Positions 16,968 through 26,300 of a stretch of DNA of 64,000 nt are shown one piece after another. Every line of letters begins with the position of its first letter. Within the stretch, counting starts at the first letter, position 1. The notes beneath the pieces were generated by a model, which was not told where the DNA came from, ran no database searches, and was given only the letters and a program-made list of their open reading frames with translations. Source of the stretch: JAGNLV01 sp964612145 (lineage in GTDB: Bacteria > Zixibacteria > MSB-5A5 > GN15 > FEB-12); NCBI GenBank assembly GCA_964612145.1, contig CAZTBP010000001.1, forward strand, positions 272,115-336,114, given 5' to 3'. Both the position numbers and the translations under genes were made by a program.

Positions 16968-18614
16968 CTAATCCAGCGGAAAATAAAACTCGAACCGTGT
17001 CCCTTCCCCAGGCTGACTGGAAATCTCCAGCTCACCCCCGTGATTCGCAATGATCCTGGCACAGGTCATCAAACCGTAACCGTGACCGCCTTCCTTGGTA
17101 GTCAGACGGGATCGGAAAATTGTTGACCGTACCTCTTCCGGCATACCGACACCATTGTCCGCAACCACCAGCCGCACCCGATCTCTTTCAATTGAGGTCG
17201 AGATCTGGATCTCGCCCTGTTCGCGCCCCACTTCCAAAATCGCATCGGCGCCGTTGTTCAAGAGATTCAACAGGAGCTGCGCCATCTGGTCCTGATCGAG
17301 ATTGAACTCCGGGAGGGACGGATCAAGATCTGTCGTAATATTGATAGACTTGAACTTGCGCTGGACCATGATAAACGACAGGACGTCATTGACCACGCGG
17401 TTGAGATCATCAATGCGCTTCTTTGTATCCAACTTGGTATAGTCCATCAACCCCGCCGTAAACCGCTTCATCTGGTTCACGTTCCCTTTTAGCATTTCCA
17501 GCGAGCTTTCGACCTTTGCCATGTTGGCCCGCGACGCTGCAATCTGAGTCAATTCCACTCCACCGAGGATCATACCAAGGAAGTTATTCAACTCGTGTGA
17601 AATCGATGATGCCATCACGCCTTTCTCGGCAAACTTCTCCAGATCAAACAACCGCTGTTCGCTTTCTTTCTGTGACGTAATATCATCGACTGTCACAATA
17701 ATGTCCGAACGTACCCCGGACTCCCGCCGGATATGGCTCACGCGAACATTAAAAATGCTCTCCTGATCTTTACTGGTAGCAACTAGATTCTCTATCAGCA
17801 GCCCGCTGCGTTCTGATTTCGCCTTTATCAGGCGCCGCCCCCAGCCGGTGAAAACGGCTTCTGGGAAGACATGATGAATAGGCATTCCAATCAAATCACC
17901 ATGGACCGACTCCCCGGAACAAAACTGCTCAATCAATTTGTGTCCCGAACGGTTTACCTTCTTCAACTGGAAATTGCTGTCAAAGACGAACACGCCCTGC
18001 TTCACATTATCCAGAATGTCCAGATACCACGTATTCAGCATCGAGATCTCTACGAACAAGAAGGAGTTGGCAATCAACGGCGTGACCGTATTGATGATGG
18101 TGGTTAACAATTCGACTTCACTATCTTCAAACGGCTTGCGACTTGCCCGTGGACCGAGCCCCAGGACACCAATGAGCCGACCGGCATGCAGCAACGGCGC
18201 CACCAGTTCCACGCCACACTCGGAAAGCTTGTAAATCACGTTCGGCTGGGTTTCATCCAGATTGATATCGGCCAGACGATGCGGCTGAGAGTTGCGTACG
18301 AATGCCGACTCATGAACAGCCAGGCGCGCTACCTGTGCAATCCGATCGTCGCGTATATATCGACCTGTCGCAAACATGACCGGTGCCTCCGAACGTGACG
18401 ACGGACTGCGAAGCGAGATAAACGCACTTGGCACCGAAAACTGACCCGACAACGTCAACACCAGTATCTGAATCAGGTGCTCCAGATCGGGATGCGACGC
18501 AAACTGCTTGGTCAGCTTCGAAAGCGCATCCAGCGCCAGGACCGGCTTGCTGATTCGCAGCATGTGTGGATCCGATGACAGCTCGGGCTGCCCCTCTTTT
18601 GTTCGTTGTACCAT
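16968..18614 (-). CDS. Hybrid-sensing histidine kinase (GAF-PAS-HisKA-HATPase)
   Basis: A 548-residue cytoplasmic kinase without membrane segments. GAF-like region about 30-180, PAS about 195-310 (GVFVFDSNFQLKKVNRSG), HisKA with H-box SISHELNNFLGM (His near 337), then an HATPase domain with N box LLNLLNNGADAI, G1 DNGVGMP, G2 GGHGYGLMTC and a final GEGTRFEFYFP. All catalytic boxes are present. No receiver-domain protein is encoded in the window, so its partner is elsewhere. It starts 6 bases after the STAS gene with GAGG upstream, making it the last gene of the operon that begins with the giant exoprotein. Confidence 0.92.
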   Translation of the reverse strand: MVQRTKEGQPELSSDPHMLRISKPVLALDALSKLTKQFASHPDLEHLIQILVLTLSGQFSVPSAFISLRSPSSRSEAPVMFATGRYIRDDRIAQVARLAVHESAFVRNSQPHRLADINLDETQPNVIYKLSECGVELVAPLLHAGRLIGVLGLGPRASRKPFEDSEVELLTTIINTVTPLIANSFLFVEISMLNTWYLDILDNVKQGVFVFDSNFQLKKVNRSGHKLIEQFCSGESVHGDLIGMPIHHVFPEAVFTGWGRRLIKAKSERSGLLIENLVATSKDQESIFNVRVSHIRRESGVRSDIIVTVDDITSQKESEQRLFDLEKFAEKGVMASSISHELNNFLGMILGGVELTQIAASRANMAKVESSLEMLKGNVNQMKRFTAGLMDYTKLDTKKRIDDLNRVVNDVLSFIMVQRKFKSINITTDLDPSLPEFNLDQDQMAQLLLNLLNNGADAILEVGREQGEIQISTSIERDRVRLVVADNGVGMPEEVRSTIFRSRLTTKEGGHGYGLMTCARIIANHGGELEISSQPGEGTRFEFYFPLD

Positions 18615-18620
18615 ACGCCT

Positions 18621-18977
18621 CTACACCTGCCTACACAACGTCTCCGCCTCTTTTTGATTTGGCGTAATCGTAAAATACTCGTGCAGGTCCAGTACTTCCA
18701 GGATATGCAGCACTGTTTCAGCGACATTGCAGATCACAATATCTCCGCCTTCCTCGCGAAACATCTCTACCGTCCCGAGTATGGAACCGACCCCGGCCGA
18801 CGACAGAAATTCAACCTTACCCATATCGAGGATTATAAACTTGTAGCCGGAGGCCTGGCACGATGTCAATGTGTCAATCATCTCATGGGCATTGCGGTTA
18901 TCCAGCGAAGCCGGCGGATGAATTATCATGATGGAATCCCCAAACGGCTGCTGCATTATAGATCGGGCTGTATTCAC
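18621..18977 (-). CDS. STAS-domain anti-sigma factor antagonist-like protein
   Basis: A 118-residue protein made of one STAS domain. It has the PASLDNRNAHEM start, a FIILDMGKVEFLSSAGVGSIL core where SpoIIAA/RsbV proteins carry the phosphorylated Ser, and a VLHILEVLDLHEYF C-terminal helix. In this family the dephosphorylated form binds an anti-sigma kinase and releases its target. Its ATG overlaps the stop of the STAS-HATPase fusion by four bases and a SpoIIE-type phosphatase is two genes up, so a full partner-switching set is present apart from the final target. Confidence 0.92.
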   Translation of the reverse strand: MNTARSIMQQPFGDSIMIIHPPASLDNRNAHEMIDTLTSCQASGYKFIILDMGKVEFLSSAGVGSILGTVEMFREEGGDIVICNVAETVLHILEVLDLHEYFTITPNQKEAETLCRQV

Positions 18978-19750
18978 TGAGAGTCACTCCATCGCTTTTC
19001 AAGCGTCAGCAGATTGATAGCATCATGCTTCCGTACGTATTTCATATCATCAGTCATCTTCTTGACCATCGCCAACCCAAACCCGCGACACTGCCCGTTT
19101 ACGGCTGCCTCTCGAAGATTTACTTCCGGAGCACCGGCAACCGGGTCGAACGGCATCCCCGAGTCGGCAAACGTCATCGTAATCCGTTCCGAATTTACTG
19201 TCGCCGCAAAGATCACCAGGTCACGAGGACTGACCCCTGCATGGCCGCTGATATTGTTGGCTACCTCATAGAAAATAGTCCGCAGCTCGAACTCGATCAT
19301 CTCCGGAATACTTAACTCACCCAGGAATGCCAAAAACCGTTCCTGCGCCTCGGTAATCCCCGATGAATCCGGACAGAACTCATCGGAGTACACGCGACCA
19401 TCTTCATCGAACAGGGCCGGCCCGGCCGCCTTTTGCAGACTGCGCCGAACGAAGCTCTCGTCACACTCGAAGAAATCATACAAGTCCAGGACATGGAGGA
19501 TTCGTATCAGGCCGGGTGACGCCTCCCGAAGATGCATACGTACGCCGGCTTCATCACACAACAGGTGAGCGGTCCAGAGCATGTTAATATGCCGCGACAC
19601 AACCTGTTCCAGTCTGGAACAATCGACCGTCAACACCGGCGGCTCCGTCGAAAGGAAAGCGCGGACTGACCGCTCAAACTCCTCTCTGGAAGTGTCGGTC
19701 CCGTCGCCGGGCACGTATAACGTCTTCTGACTGTGGGCGTCAACTGACAC
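18974..19750 (-). CDS. STAS-like plus RsbW-type HATPase fusion (partner-switching kinase)
   Basis: A 258-residue protein starting at GTG 19750 with GGAGG 9 bases upstream. Residues about 10-100 look like a STAS domain (VLTVDCSRLEQVVSRHIN and LIRILHVLDLYDFF, which parallels the end of the neighbouring STAS protein). Residues about 150-250 are an RsbW/SpoIIAB-type ATPase: N box FYEVANNISGHA, G1 FADSGMPFDP, G2 RGFGLAMVKKM. Fusing antagonist-like and kinase-like halves is unusual; the N-terminal half may be a dimerisation or autoinhibitory element. It overlaps the phosphatase gene by 11 bases. Confidence 0.88.
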   Translation of the reverse strand: MSVDAHSQKTLYVPGDGTDTSREEFERSVRAFLSTEPPVLTVDCSRLEQVVSRHINMLWTAHLLCDEAGVRMHLREASPGLIRILHVLDLYDFFECDESFVRRSLQKAAGPALFDEDGRVYSDEFCPDSSGITEAQERFLAFLGELSIPEMIEFELRTIFYEVANNISGHAGVSPRDLVIFAATVNSERITMTFADSGMPFDPVAGAPEVNLREAAVNGQCRGFGLAMVKKMTDDMKYVRKHDAINLLTLEKRWSDSQ

Positions 19751-21335
19751 GAATATTCGCCTCCAGGGTTTCTTTCTTTTTATCGGCAGATTGCCCCAGC
19801 CATTTCATCACTACCAGCGTGATATCGTCAAATTGCTGCGTATCACCGACAAACCGGGCATGCTCATCTACCATCGACGTTACCAGGGCCTCCGCGTTCT
19901 GGAAGGAACCTTCGCGAATCGATCCCACCAGGCGTTCCATCCCGTATTCCTCACGCCCGGAATTATGCGCTTCGTTGATCCCATCCGTATACTGCACAAG
20001 GTAATCGCCTGCGGTCAGTACAAGCCGACCGGCCTCAATACGCTCCGCAAAGGTATTGTCCGGCATCATCCCCAGCGGATACCCCTTGGTCTTCAACAGC
20101 GTCACCGTGCTCTCTCCGGTCAGGTGGATCAGCGGATTGTGCCCCGCTGAGGCAAATTCGAATGTCCCGGTCTCCTGATCCAGTTGCCCATAAAACATCG
20201 TCACGAACATTCCCTTGCGAATATTCGGCACTAATTCCCGGTTCAACTCCCGCAACACATCCGCCGGCGCTGTAACCGACTGCGTAACCTTACGAACCAG
20301 ATCCCGGGTCATCAGCATTACCAGCATCCCCGGCAGTGACTTGCCCGACACATCAGCCACCAGAAAACCGAACCGACCGTTCGGCAGCTCTAAAAAATCA
20401 TAATAGTCGCCGCCCACCTCTTTGGCGCTTTGATACATCCCGTGGAACTCAAACGATGACGCACTCGGGTACTCGGTCGGCAGGATACTCGATTGAATCT
20501 CCCTGGCAATCTCCAGGTCGCGCGCCATCCGCTCTTTCTCCACCAGCTCGTGCTGAGCGGCATTGAGTTTGTCTCCCATCGCCTGAAGCGTTTCCGCCAG
20601 ATATCCAAACTCGTTGCGCGTCTTCACCGGGATTTCAATCCGAAGATCATCGACAGCAACCTGTTTCAGACTGTCGGTAATCACCGTTACCGGCCGAAGT
20701 TTCCGGTGCAAAATGACCATTGTCAGCGGTAAACCGATAAGCAACATCAACAGCGTTATAGAAGACACCGTCGTAATAGAAACTACCCGCGCCGCATGAA
20801 TCGGCGCCGCCGAAGACGCAATCGCCAGGTCCCCAACTCTTATGTTATTCTCTTTGATCGGCACCGAGATATATATCGTATCACCTTGCAGCTCGAACGC
20901 CTCGCTCGACCGGAGCGTATATTCATGTTCGGGCAACCCAAATTCACCTAATTTCTTCCCCGCGATAACCTGCTTCAAATCCGTATGTGCCAGGAAAGTC
21001 CCGTCCACGTCTGAAATACCGGCCCAGTAGGCATCAGGATTGTCCGCCACGAGTTTCTTGCAGGCGTTATTCAGAAGCAACGCGTCGGGACCGTTGGCGG
21101 CAATGATCAGCTTGCCGGCTGTGCCTGAATACGACCGCGCCTGCACCAGCAGCTTGTCGACCACACTCCTGGTCACCGTATCAACGTATCGATCCGTTAT
21201 GACATACCCGGTAACCGCCATCAGCACCAGGATAATCGCCGACACATAAACTGAAAACTCCAGCCGGATCGACCGCCTGAACTGCTTTGGCTCCGGCCAG
21301 TCACGCCCCTCTGTCCTCGCGCTACTCGTGCTCAT
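19740..21335 (-). CDS. Membrane SpoIIE/RsbU-type PP2C phosphatase with HAMP
   Basis: A 531-residue sensor phosphatase. Transmembrane helices at about 24-46 and 185-207 enclose an extracytoplasmic sensor region of about 135 residues (Cache-like). A HAMP segment (RPVTVITDSLKQVAVDDL) and a short coiled coil (ERMARDLEIAREIQSSILP) lead to the PP2C domain (about 300-515) with GGDYYDF, VADVSGKS, FASAGHNP, YTDGINEA and FDDITLVVMKW, keeping the metal-binding Asp residues. It should dephosphorylate a STAS protein, most likely the one at 18621-18977. It overlaps the barrel-TPR gene by 14 bases. Confidence 0.93.
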   Translation of the reverse strand: MSTSSARTEGRDWPEPKQFRRSIRLEFSVYVSAIILVLMAVTGYVITDRYVDTVTRSVVDKLLVQARSYSGTAGKLIIAANGPDALLLNNACKKLVADNPDAYWAGISDVDGTFLAHTDLKQVIAGKKLGEFGLPEHEYTLRSSEAFELQGDTIYISVPIKENNIRVGDLAIASSAAPIHAARVVSITTVSSITLLMLLIGLPLTMVILHRKLRPVTVITDSLKQVAVDDLRIEIPVKTRNEFGYLAETLQAMGDKLNAAQHELVEKERMARDLEIAREIQSSILPTEYPSASSFEFHGMYQSAKEVGGDYYDFLELPNGRFGFLVADVSGKSLPGMLVMLMTRDLVRKVTQSVTAPADVLRELNRELVPNIRKGMFVTMFYGQLDQETGTFEFASAGHNPLIHLTGESTVTLLKTKGYPLGMMPDNTFAERIEAGRLVLTAGDYLVQYTDGINEAHNSGREEYGMERLVGSIREGSFQNAEALVTSMVDEHARFVGDTQQFDDITLVVMKWLGQSADKKKETLEANIRVS

Positions 21336-23343
21336 ATGACAATTCTCTCAACTTGCGAAGTTCCGTTTCAGTTCGCTCAAGGTATCCGGCAATTTCGCCG
21401 TTGTCCGGGGCCAGCACCGAAGCCTTCCGCAACACCGCAATTGCCTCGGTCAGCTTGCTCTGACCGTACAACTCAATACCGACGTATTTGTACGCGTTGA
21501 CCAGGTACTCGCGCACGGACTGGTATCCCGGCGCCATCCGCTCAACTTTCTCCCACTGCGCGATTGCCTGTTGAAGATCACCCTGCCTGAAATACTCCTG
21601 CGCCGTCTTGTAAGTCTGGGCCACCTCATGACGCACCTCTGCGCTCAGTTCCACCCCTTGTCGTCTCTCCGCAGGTGGCGTCGAGACCCGACTGCTCGCA
21701 TCAGCCATTTCCCGGCGCACCCGGCCCTTCATTTCCAGACACCAGGCATGTCCGGGGAACCGTGCCAGCGCCGAATCAAGTGCCGCCAGCGCCGCTGTGT
21801 GATAACCCTGTAGTTGAGCTTCGGCGGCCTGGGTCCGCCACTTCTCAAACTCGGCCCGCTTGATCGCCTTGCGTACTCGTTGATTGTCCGGCACCGCGGT
21901 TTCAAGATCGGCCAACGCCCCCAGCGCTTTCTCAATATCACCGTAGGCCACCAGCGAGTCGGCTACCTGAAGTCGATGCTCAATCATATCCTCCCACGAT
22001 GCATCCACTGCCAAAATACTGTCAACTTTCCGCAGCACGTTGCGGGCCTGATCTGACTGTGGATCTTCTCTTAACGCTAGTCCGGCGAAGTACCGAGCCG
22101 CCAGATAATTACCCTCCCTGTAGTGTGTCCTCACTGAATCGATATAGTCGGCATAAAGCTGTTTGCTCCGCGCCCAATCCATCAACCGACGCACTTCTTC
22201 CCGCTGCTGATGTATCTGCGTCGTGTCCATCCCGTTCGCCCGCGCGACAAACAGCGCCCGGTCATAACTGCTGAAAGCACCAGGGAAATTTCCGGCGTTA
22301 AACTGCTCGGTCGCCTGATCAAGCAGGCTCTCCAGCTGCGCCCGGTTACGCTCGCTCAACCGGTTGCTCATAAGCGTATTGAACTCCGCCTCACGGCGCA
22401 AAATCCTTTCCTCCCGACGGTCCGCGACCGATTTTCCAAACGATGTCGTCAGGTTCACCATGTGCAGGCTGCCCAGTTCCCGATCCACCAGCGCATAATC
22501 GAATCGAATCGGGCCGTACTCCAGTCCGGCGCCAAACGATGCCTTTCCATTCCGCAGGCCGCCTCGTACAAACAACAGGTCACGGAACGAGTATTCCGCC
22601 CCTGCCCGAAACGCCGCCTCCACGCCGTCGACCTTTTCCACCGCCGCCGACACCGCCAACCGCTGCTGCCACTCTACTTTCGGCACCAGGACTGCCGTTA
22701 TCCCCAGATCGCCGGCCGGCGGATAGCTCACGCTCTCCTGCGATAACTCGATCGTCGGCTTCACTGCGTTTCGCACATTCACCGCGGCTGTGATCGACGG
22801 CAGGTTCTTCGAATTCAGCTCAAACCGGCGAGCCGCCGCCACCGTTACGCCCGGCGATGACGTCGCACTGTAATCATCCAGCGAATGGTGCTCAAACATA
22901 ACCGACAACCCAAAATCATACCCGCCAAGCGCCTTGGCATACGCAAACAGCAGCCCGAGCCGACTGTCATCGAACTCACCCAGCACCACGTTTCCGGCGT
23001 CACGCTTCTCGATGCCATCTATCCCCAAACGAAACACTCCGGCCCCAAAAGTACCAAAATCAAGCGTCGGCACCGCCAGCCCGAGATACTGATACGCCAC
23101 GTCCTCGTCATAAAGACGGCTGTGAAAACCACCCAGCGCGTAATGTTGTGCCTGAGCCAAACGGGCCGGATTCCAAAACGGCGCCGTTGTGACATCGCCG
23201 GTGGCCAACGCGGCCCCGCCCATCGACAGATCTCTCGCCCCGGCACCAAATGCAAACGGTGATTCGGTACCGGCATCCCCGTCAGCCATAACCGCCCCGG
23301 CCGACACAACTCCCACTAGTATGAGCGCCACGAAGTACTTCAT
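21322..23343 (-). CDS. PorV-like outer-membrane barrel fused to TPR repeats
   Basis: A 673-residue protein with signal peptide (1-20). Residues about 28-320 have the signature of PorV/UPF0164-type barrels: FAFGAGARDLSMGGAALA, then alternating short amphipathic strands and WNPARLA. Residues about 335-660 are helical TPR-type repeats (AQTYKTAQEYFRQGDLQQAI and AIAVLRKASVLAPDNGEI). PorV proteins shuttle or hold T9SS substrates in the outer membrane. The gene overlaps the stop of the giant exoprotein by four bases (ATGA), which suggests it serves export or display of that protein. Confidence 0.85.
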   Translation of the reverse strand: MKYFVALILVGVVSAGAVMADGDAGTESPFAFGAGARDLSMGGAALATGDVTTAPFWNPARLAQAQHYALGGFHSRLYDEDVAYQYLGLAVPTLDFGTFGAGVFRLGIDGIEKRDAGNVVLGEFDDSRLGLLFAYAKALGGYDFGLSVMFEHHSLDDYSATSSPGVTVAAARRFELNSKNLPSITAAVNVRNAVKPTIELSQESVSYPPAGDLGITAVLVPKVEWQQRLAVSAAVEKVDGVEAAFRAGAEYSFRDLLFVRGGLRNGKASFGAGLEYGPIRFDYALVDRELGSLHMVNLTTSFGKSVADRREERILRREAEFNTLMSNRLSERNRAQLESLLDQATEQFNAGNFPGAFSSYDRALFVARANGMDTTQIHQQREEVRRLMDWARSKQLYADYIDSVRTHYREGNYLAARYFAGLALREDPQSDQARNVLRKVDSILAVDASWEDMIEHRLQVADSLVAYGDIEKALGALADLETAVPDNQRVRKAIKRAEFEKWRTQAAEAQLQGYHTAALAALDSALARFPGHAWCLEMKGRVRREMADASSRVSTPPAERRQGVELSAEVRHEVAQTYKTAQEYFRQGDLQQAIAQWEKVERMAPGYQSVREYLVNAYKYVGIELYGQSKLTEAIAVLRKASVLAPDNGEIAGYLERTETELRKLRELSYEHE

Positions 23344-26300
23344 CTGACCACCGCTATCTTCCTGCGGACTGTTTCCTCATGACCCGACACATACCGTGCT
23401 GTGATTCGACAGAAATACGTTCCCGGAATCACCATCCGACCGACATCGTTGGCTCCCGCCCAAACATCCTCCTGGTGCGTTCCGGCACCGCGCGTGCCGT
23501 CAATAACGACTGCCTTGACCAGCGCCCCGGTAATCGAGAAAATCTCGATATCAACCTTTGCCGCCTCGGTTAGCACGTATGTGATCGTAGTTGCACCGTC
23601 CACATGTGGATTGAACGGATTCGGATAATTTGCAAACGACTCCTCCAACCCCGCGGCACTCACCGATAACTCCGCCGTGTAGACCGGAAAATTCCCACCG
23701 GCCAGGGTCGGATAGACCGCGCTGGCAAGGTTCTGATCTTCTATCTCTAAAAAAGTCGAGTCCCCGAACTCAACAAAGTAGTTCCCGCGCAGCACGCCCG
23801 GCTTCAAATCACAGAACATCTGCATCCCCAGCTCAGCACTGTGTGCCACCGTCACCGGCGAAACAAATCCAATCGTCACCGAGTCACCCACCGGTGCCTC
23901 GACCCGTCCCGCCTCAACTCCCGCTATCTCAACGACAACTCGTTCGAACACCACCGATGCATCCACCGCAAGAGATCCCTCAGGGCCACGCTGATACACC
24001 CGCCCCGTCAAACCCAGCAGACTCAGGCTCCCCTGCGGCACAGCACTGCCATACGTCAACAAGCCCGAGAACACTCCCACATCGGTCTGTCCCGGATAGG
24101 TAACCTGAACCGGCAGTGACTGCACCGATACCATCGGACGTCCCGCCGGCAAGTAGACCTCAGTCAACCCCGACACGAACGGCAGCGATTCCGAACAACC
24201 CACCGAGGTCTGAAGCCCCGGCGTGGCCGTCGTGTCAGTCGCATCCACGATCTCAAACGACTGCCCGGACATGACCTGCAGCAGGAAATGTTCGTACGGC
24301 GCATCCGCCTCGATATCGGCAAGCAGCGTAACGGTCACCGAATCGCCGGGAGACACCAGCAGACCCGTATCAGAAAATTCAAATACCGCGGCGCCAAACA
24401 CCAGCTTTACAAAGTCCTGATACCCCGTGTAACCATCCACACGATACCCAATCCGGTCAAAAAGCCAGACCGGATTGAGCGGACTGCCAGCCGAATCAAC
24501 AACCGATACCGCCACACTAAAGAGACGCACCGGCGAAACGTCAGCCGCTACCGGATAGGTAACCGTGATATCGATCATTTCGAGCGAATCCACCCCGCCC
24601 GAGACCGAAACCGGCAACACCGACTGCGGACACATTGTTAGGGCTGTTGCCGGGCTTAACACCGAGATCGGATTAGTCTCCATCGGAAAGACCGTTGCAC
24701 CCGTTGCCAGACCCAATGTATCCGTTACCGCCGCCAGTTGCGACCCCGACGACAGATCTCTGACGACAAAGGCAGTGCTGTCAGACACCCGAAGCTTAAA
24801 CGACGAGTCCGACGCACTACTGCCCATCGTTATCGCCAATCGGAGCGAATCCTCATCACCCGGAGCCAGCGTGAGCGGTGAGAACAGCGTCAAGACCATC
24901 CGGCTGCTGTCGGCTGCAAACTCTGCCGGCTGGGCCACTGTTGCCGACTGACGCTTCAGCACGACATCGTCAACCAGCCCAGCATATGCGGTAGGCAGAC
25001 CATCCGATCCAAAAAACTCAACCGTAACCTCCGTCAACTGAATCTGCGAACTCCCCGAGTGGCCCGGATGTCGCAGCCGCAACTGAAGAACCTCAGCTTC
25101 ACGCTGCCCGAGATTCACCGCCGTGACCGGCACCGGGTCGTAGCCAACCGCCAGATAGAACGACGGATCATCGATCCGGCACGACGGCGTCCGCATCGGG
25201 AACGACGTTTCCCCGGTGAACGGCACACCCTCGCTACTATTGTCGTCAACCAGCGGCAGCGCCCAGCCACCCAGCACCGCCAGGCCGAAACTCTTGGCTG
25301 CAGCGGCCGAATCAATGTCGATCAAAAATGAAATCCGTCGCTCCGTACCGGGTGCAATAATCAATGCCTCCGAAAAAACAATCGAAAGAGTTGTTGCCGA
25401 TCCAACCGGTTCTACCGCCGCCAGATTGGCATTGCCTGTCGCAAGAACTATCCGACTGAAGGCTTGGTTCGCCGGCAACGCGTTACCCGAACCATCTTCA
25501 ACCGTCAGCAACAAACTGTCCATCCGAATCGACGCCGCACTCACCCCTTGATCGGGATGCGTAAACGCCAGGCTCATCGGATACACGTTCTCCTGACCGC
25601 GCGTCACCGCTGTCGGGATCGAATTGATCAATCGAACATCCACTGCCGAGGGCACCTGTTGAATCGTAGTCGTATTGGTCTTTACAGTTGCCGAGGTGTC
25701 CCCGTCTGCCTGCGCCTGGAGCCGCCAGTAGACGCTGCCCACCGCACCTGCCGTATAATAGTAGACGTAGTTCGATGACTCACCCGGCGCCAGCGATTCC
25801 GCCCCTGAGACCGAACTGTCGAATATAACCAGGGTCGAATCAACAATCTCCGCGACCCGAACTGTTACCGATGTCAACGAAGAGCTGCCGATATTTTTTA
25901 CCGTGGCCGCAACAGCCACCTGCTGACCCACGGAGTACGTCGCCTCAACCGGTGCGTACACTACCTGAAGCGCTGAACTCGAGATCGTAAAGCCGTCATC
26001 AGAAATCACCGGCGCATCACGGGGACCATCGTTGTCGGAGACAAATTCACATCCGTCAATCGGCAACATCCCCCGGAAAACAACGTCCGCCGAAGCCGTC
26101 GCTGCAATATCTCCTACCACGAACAACACCGGCGGACTTGTTTCAACCGGAACCGAAAGACCATTCCCTGTCCAGACGCCGCCGCTATATGTTAGTAATT
26201 CGAGCAGCGAGTCCGACCCGGAATAGACCTCATCACCGTCGATGTCGAGCCAGAGCTCCATCTCCGTCAAGTCCGTGCCGGTCGCATCCTCCTGGTTCCC

